Shown: positions 60,279 through 64,000 of the stretch, piece by piece
Layout: the number at the start of each line of letters is the position of its first letter
How positions within the stretch are numbered: position 1 is the first letter of the stretch
Assembly (NCBI RefSeq): GCF_933775445.1
Contig: NC_065877.1
Coordinates: forward strand, 28,768,001-28,832,000
DNA length: 64,000 nt
Reading direction: 5' to 3'
Source of the DNA: Argentina anserina
Taxonomy: Eukaryota > Streptophyta > Magnoliopsida > Rosales > Rosaceae
Position numbers and translations under genes: made by a program
The notes under the pieces: model-generated
Database searches by the model: none
What the model was told of the DNA's origin: nothing
Seen by the model: only the letters and a program-made list of their open reading frames with translations

Positions 60279-61240
60279 TTGGAGAAACTCTTGCCTAATT
60301 GTGCACCATTATACCTACTCCAACCTTGTTAGTACTAGTCTGTTGGCAGCATGACGGTTTGTAATATTTCTTGAGCATATCGGATTGCATGGTTTCTAAA
60401 TAACACCTAACCTTGGTAAAACTATCCCAATTTTTAATGAGACCTGTGTGCATCAGAGAATTCATAGAGGTACATAGATTTGAGCTTCTTGTTGGTTCAT
60501 TTATAGAAATTGAGTTGGTTACATACACCACATTTGTTGCAGATACTTGAACATTTCTCTGAATACCCTCATATAGAGGATTCTGAATTTCTAACTAGTA
60601 TCTAATTTCACCAGCACATCCATTCTCTATATGGTTTTTCTGTTCACCAATGTCTTGTGAGTTGTGACAACTGCTAATCACATTTGCTACAGTGATGATT
60701 TACAAAGCACAATGGTGTATGTTTCAATCATGATTTCTTTGCGCGGGAATACTGAACCAGTTTTCCACGAAGCTCCACTCCTGCTACCATAGTCGTCGAA
60801 CTGTGCTAGCAGGAGAATTGGAATAAGCCGGTTTAGTTGTGCGACTGAGCCTGAGATTTGATGTAAACTGTTAAATTTCCAGTCTCCCATTGTAGAAATG
60901 AATCGAGCCCTCCTAGCTAGGAGTCTTGGAGTTTTGGCCAAGGCAAATTTGAGCATTATTGAATTTGATAATGGACTTTAATTGGAACAATGTCTAATAC
61001 AAGTATTTGAAGAAATAGTTCATTCTAAACAGTGACCAAAGGTTAATCTGGAACAGAACAATGGTACATAAACCCACCAAAGCAAATAAGCCAGTCCTGC
61101 CAATCAAGTACCATAATGTTCGCAAATGTTCGTTATCATCATCTGAAAATCCATTATACCGTTCTACCACTCCTGCGTATCAGTTCTAAGTCGGCCTATA
61201 CTCAATGTTACTAGTCGTCCAAACTTTAATCTACGAGTAT
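60279..61240. other. 3' flank of beta-COP copy 1
   Basis: Holds the presumed 3' UTR. A minus-strand frame of 89 codons (60687-60956) starts with a basic, mitochondrial-presequence-like stretch, but I do not recognise a family and do not call it a gene. No other feature. Confidence 0.5.
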
Positions 61241-61249
61241 AATAAAATA

Positions 61250-62327
61250 GGGAAAATTTTGGTAACTATACATGAACTATGGACCACTATTAATATCAGT
61301 ACACCAAGTTCTAAAACATAAATTTTGGTACATTAAGTTCCAAGCTACACCCAACTCTCATACATTACGTGATATCTACCGTTAAATTTGTGAAATCTGT
61401 TATAATTTGGAGGGTAATTTAGTCTCTTCATATTTGAATTTTGAGCACTCACCACCCACCTCTCTTCTGGTCTTTCTCTCTCCGCCAACCCCCAATTCCT
61501 CCATATCAACGAAAACACAGAAGAAACCTTTTATCTACTTCTGTCTCCATACCAAGTTTTGATGGTAACCCAGTCTCCCCATATTCTAGCATCCTAGAAA
61601 CCTCATGGGACAATCCACTAAAATGACAAAACACACTAAGCTAGAATTGAACAAGGTCCAAACCCAGAACCACCACGACTTTGAGCAATCCAAGAACTTT
61701 ATGAATCAAACAGATCATCTGAAATAAAATTCAGGTGTGAAATCACCTACGCGCCGATCTCGAGTCCCTCCGCCAATTTAGAACCCATACTTCTCGTCCT
61801 CAGCGACGGTGTGTACCGATCGTCGGAGGCCATTACCAGTAGAGAGGGTGAGTGAGGTGTAGAAAGAGATAGTAATCATTAGCCCAAATTGCAGAATTCA
61901 CAATCAGAATTGAGACTTGATGTCCTAGATGGGTGTGGTTGCATTGGGTGCTAAAGAAACTGATGATGATTAGGTCAAAGGAAAGGTGGAGTAGGCTGAG
62001 ACGGATAAAGCAGCGTCAAGGAAGAAGAGGATAAACCAGTGTAATTTTTGAGGCCGATGCGCCTGGGGCGGTGGTTGTGAGCAATTTAGCAAACGAAAGG
62101 CTAGGGGTTTAAGGAAGGAGAGAGAGAGAGAGAGAGAGAGTATTAGCTCTAGACCGTTTTACCCCTAAAACTATGATTCTTGTCCTACAAACTAACGGTG
62201 TCAGAGACATCGTGTACATATATTAAGTCAGAGCTCATATTTGATGTACAAAAATCGCAGGTTTGAAACTTGTTGTACTGATATTAGTAGGGGGCTGAAC
62301 TTCATGTATTTTTACCAAAATTTTTCC
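61250..62327. mobile_element. Mutator-like element upstream of beta-COP copy 2
   Basis: The ends GGGAAAATTTTGGTAACTAT and, read inward, GGAAAAATTTTGGTAAAAAT open a TIR of about 100 bp, with further matches at ACTAATATCAGTACA and TTTTGGTACAT-like words. A perfect 9-bp duplication AATAAAATA flanks it (61241-61249, 62328-62336). 1078 bp. The middle is less AT-rich and may contain captured host sequence; no transposase. A GA microsatellite lies at about 62119-62140. Confidence 0.9.
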
Positions 62328-62336
62328 AATAAAATA

Positions 62337-62511
62337 TAACAAGATAAATGGTATTGGATCTAAATCCGAATAGGGCTGTTGGTTCAACCCGACCCGTGTT
62401 TTTATCCACCATTTTACCCCTGTAGAGTGTAGAGTTGTAGTCACTCGATTCATTCCCACCCCATTCCAACCCAGATCTCCTCCTCCTCCTCCTCTTCTTC
62501 TTCTTCTAGTG
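62337..62511 (+). promoter_or_regulatory. Proximal promoter and 5' UTR of beta-COP copy 2
   Basis: CCCGACCCGT at 62388-62397 is shared with copy 1 at a similar distance from the ATG (about 115 versus 135 bp). A CTC/TTC microsatellite leader (62478-62507) precedes the ATG. The Mutator-like element ends 184 bp upstream of the ATG. Confidence 0.5.
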
Positions 62512-64000
62512 ATGGAGAAGTCATGCACTCTCCTGGTCCATTTCGACAAGGGCACGCCGGCCCTCGCCAACGAGATCAAGGGAGCTCTCGAAGGCAACGA
62601 CGACGAAGCCAAGATCGAAGCCCTCAAGCAAGCCATCATGCTCCTCCTCAACGGCGACACCATCCCCCACCTCTTCATCACCATCATCCGCTACGTCCTC
62701 CCCTCCGAGGACCACACCGTCCAGAAGCTCCTCCTCCTCTACCTCGAGATCATCGACAAGACCGATTCCCGCGGCAAGGTCCTCCCGGAGATGATCCTCA
62801 TCTGCCAGAACCTCCGCAACAACCTCCAGAGCCCCAACGAGTACATCCGCGGCGTCACTCTCCGTTTCCTCTGCCGCTTGAACGAGTCCGAGATCATCGA
62901 GCCTTTGATGCCTTCGATTCTGGCCAATCTGGAGCACCGGCATCCGTTTGTGCGGCGCAACGCCGTCAGCGCCGTCATGTATGTGTATAAGCTTCCGCAG
63001 GGCGAGCAGTTACTGGTGGACGCGCCGGAGATCATCGAGCGGTTCTTGACCTCCGAGCAGGATCAGTCTAGTAAGCGAAACGCTTTCCTTATGCTGTTTA
63101 ATTGTGCTCAGGATAGAGCTGTTAGTTATTTGTTTTCGAATATCGAAAGGATTATTGATTGGAGTGAGCAGCTACAATTGGTTGTGTTGGAGTTGATTAG
63201 GAAGGTCTGTAGAGTCAATAAGAGTGAGAAGGGGAAGTACATTAAGGTTATTATATCATTGCTTAATGCTCAGTCCAGTGCCGTCGTTTACGAGTGTGCC
63301 AATACACTCGTGTCGCTGTCGTCTGCGCCGACTGCGGTTCGTGCTGCGGCCAATACTTACTGTCAGTTGTTGCTGTCGCAGAGCGACAACAATGTGAAGT
63401 TGATTGTGCTGGATAGGATAAATGAGCTTAAGGCTTCACATCGGGAGATATTGGTGGAGTTGGTTATGGATGTGCTCAGGGCTCTCTCAAGTCCAAATCC
63501 TGATATCAGGAGGAAGACGCTTGATATTGTGCTTGACTTGATTACTCCTGGGAATATTGATGAGGTTGTGATGATGTTGAAGAAGGAGGTCGTCAAGACT
63601 CAGGGTGCTGAGCTTGAGAAGAATGGGGAGTACAGGCAGATGCTGGTGCAGGCTATATATTCGTGTGCAGTTAAGTTTCCTGAGGTGGCAAGCACGGTGG
63701 TCCATCCTTTGATGGATTTCTTGGGCGACTCCAATGTGGCTTCAGCTACGGATGTGGCTATTTTTGTGCGTGAGATTATTGAAACCAACCCCAAGTTGCG
63801 TGTGTCTATTATTACAAGGCTGTTGGATACTTTTTATCAGATAAGGTCTTCAAGGGTGTGTACTTATGCTCTTTGGATTATCGGGGAATATTGCCTGTCA
63901 CTTTCTGAGGTTGAAAGTGGGATTGCAACCATTAAGCAGTGTCTTGGGGAGCTCCCGTTTTACACAGCTTCTGAGGAGACTGAGGCACAAGATGTTTCTA
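62512..64000 (+). CDS. Coatomer subunit beta (beta-COP), copy 2, partial
   Basis: Tandem paralogue of the gene at 55455, same strand, cut by the window end (496 codons seen, still open). The start is ATG-GAG-AAG; copy 1 has one extra codon (ATG-ACG-GAG). The visible part is the HEAT-repeat trunk, for example [20 protein letters not shown] and [16 protein letters not shown], and reaches the variable linker ([15 protein letters not shown]). The frame is intact. It should have the same COPI role. Tandem beta-COP pairs are also known in Arabidopsis, so the duplication may be old; near-identity of the first ~430 nt to copy 1 would then need conversion. The rest of exon 1 and exons 2-4 should lie beyond the window. 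Confidence 0.95.
   Translation, partial: MEKSCTLLVHFDKGTPALANEIKGALEGNDDEAKIEALKQAIMLLLNGDTIPHLFITIIRYVLPSEDHTVQKLLLLYLEIIDKTDSRGKVLPEMILICQNLRNNLQSPNEYIRGVTLRFLCRLNESEIIEPLMPSILANLEHRHPFVRRNAVSAVMYVYKLPQGEQLLVDAPEIIERFLTSEQDQSSKRNAFLMLFNCAQDRAVSYLFSNIERIIDWSEQLQLVVLELIRKVCRVNKSEKGKYIKVIISLLNAQSSAVVYECANTLVSLSSAPTAVRAAANTYCQLLLSQSDNNVKLIVLDRINELKASHREILVELVMDVLRALSSPNPDIRRKTLDIVLDLITPGNIDEVVMMLKKEVVKTQGAELEKNGEYRQMLVQAIYSCAVKFPEVASTVVHPLMDFLGDSNVASATDVAIFVREIIETNPKLRVSIITRLLDTFYQIRSSRVCTYALWIIGEYCLSLSEVESGIATIKQCLGELPFYTASEETEAQDVS

Noticed and set aside
60687..60956. 89-codon minus-strand ORF with a basic N-terminus
   Set aside because: Could be a small mitochondrial-type protein but no family recognised; overlaps the beta-COP 3' flank.
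62235..63794. ORFs antisense or out of frame over beta-COP copy 2 (also 55442-56597)
   Set aside because: Shadows of the real exon; mirrored in both paralogues.

Overview
The window is nuclear DNA from a flowering plant, most likely a eudicot. The genes have GT-AG introns, the intergenic DNA is AT-rich, and almost all of the space between genes is transposable elements. The host genes and repeat types would fit a rosid, perhaps Rosaceae, but I cannot prove that from sequence alone.

Host genes are few. They are: a two-exon pathogenesis-type glucan endo-1,3-beta-glucosidase (GH17, minus strand, 13321-14498) with a relic of a related gene near 1930-2112; a tRNA-Lys(UUU)-like gene at 17280; a broken DUF4408/DUF761-type gene at 20981-21700; an intact six-exon O-fucosyltransferase-like gene of the mannan-synthesis-related (MSR) type (minus strand, 28772-31550); and two tandem coatomer subunit beta (beta-COP) genes at the right end, one complete (55455-60278) and one running off the window (62512-64000). 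The two beta-COP genes should do the same job in COPI vesicle coats. The other host genes share no obvious pathway.

Transposable elements, left to right: a 746-bp Mutator-like MITE (959); a decayed Ty1/copia element with 137-bp LTRs, PBS and TSD (3418-8561, minus); a 2.8-kb solo LTR with a 5-bp TSD (9044-11847); a foldback element (15050); a chromovirus-type Ty3/gypsy element that has lost RT, RNase H and integrase (17458-20729); a composite (22620-27730) in which a hAT element sits in a 3-kb solo LTR, which sits in a 12-bp minisatellite, which is part of a Mutator-like element; a 1.2-kb PIF/Harbinger-like element (32044); a second copy of the minisatellite-bearing element carrying its own hAT insertion (36212-38404); another Mutator-like MITE (38438) and another Harbinger-like MITE (39469); a Mutator-like MITE with a perfect 9-bp TSD split by a decayed copia element (40686-47517); an apparently intact, very young copia element with identical 185-bp LTRs (47857-55215); and a 1.1-kb Mutator-like element just upstream of the second beta-COP gene (61250-62327).

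The most interesting item is the young copia element. Its gag and pol are separate ORFs about 950 bp apart. Each start codon directly follows the same acceptor-like sequence TTTTGTAG, and one good donor lies in an ATG-free leader. This suggests that gag and pol mRNAs are made by alternative splicing from a common leader. Also notable are the minisatellite register that proves the nested insertion, and a patch of near-identity between the tandem beta-COP genes that points to gene conversion.
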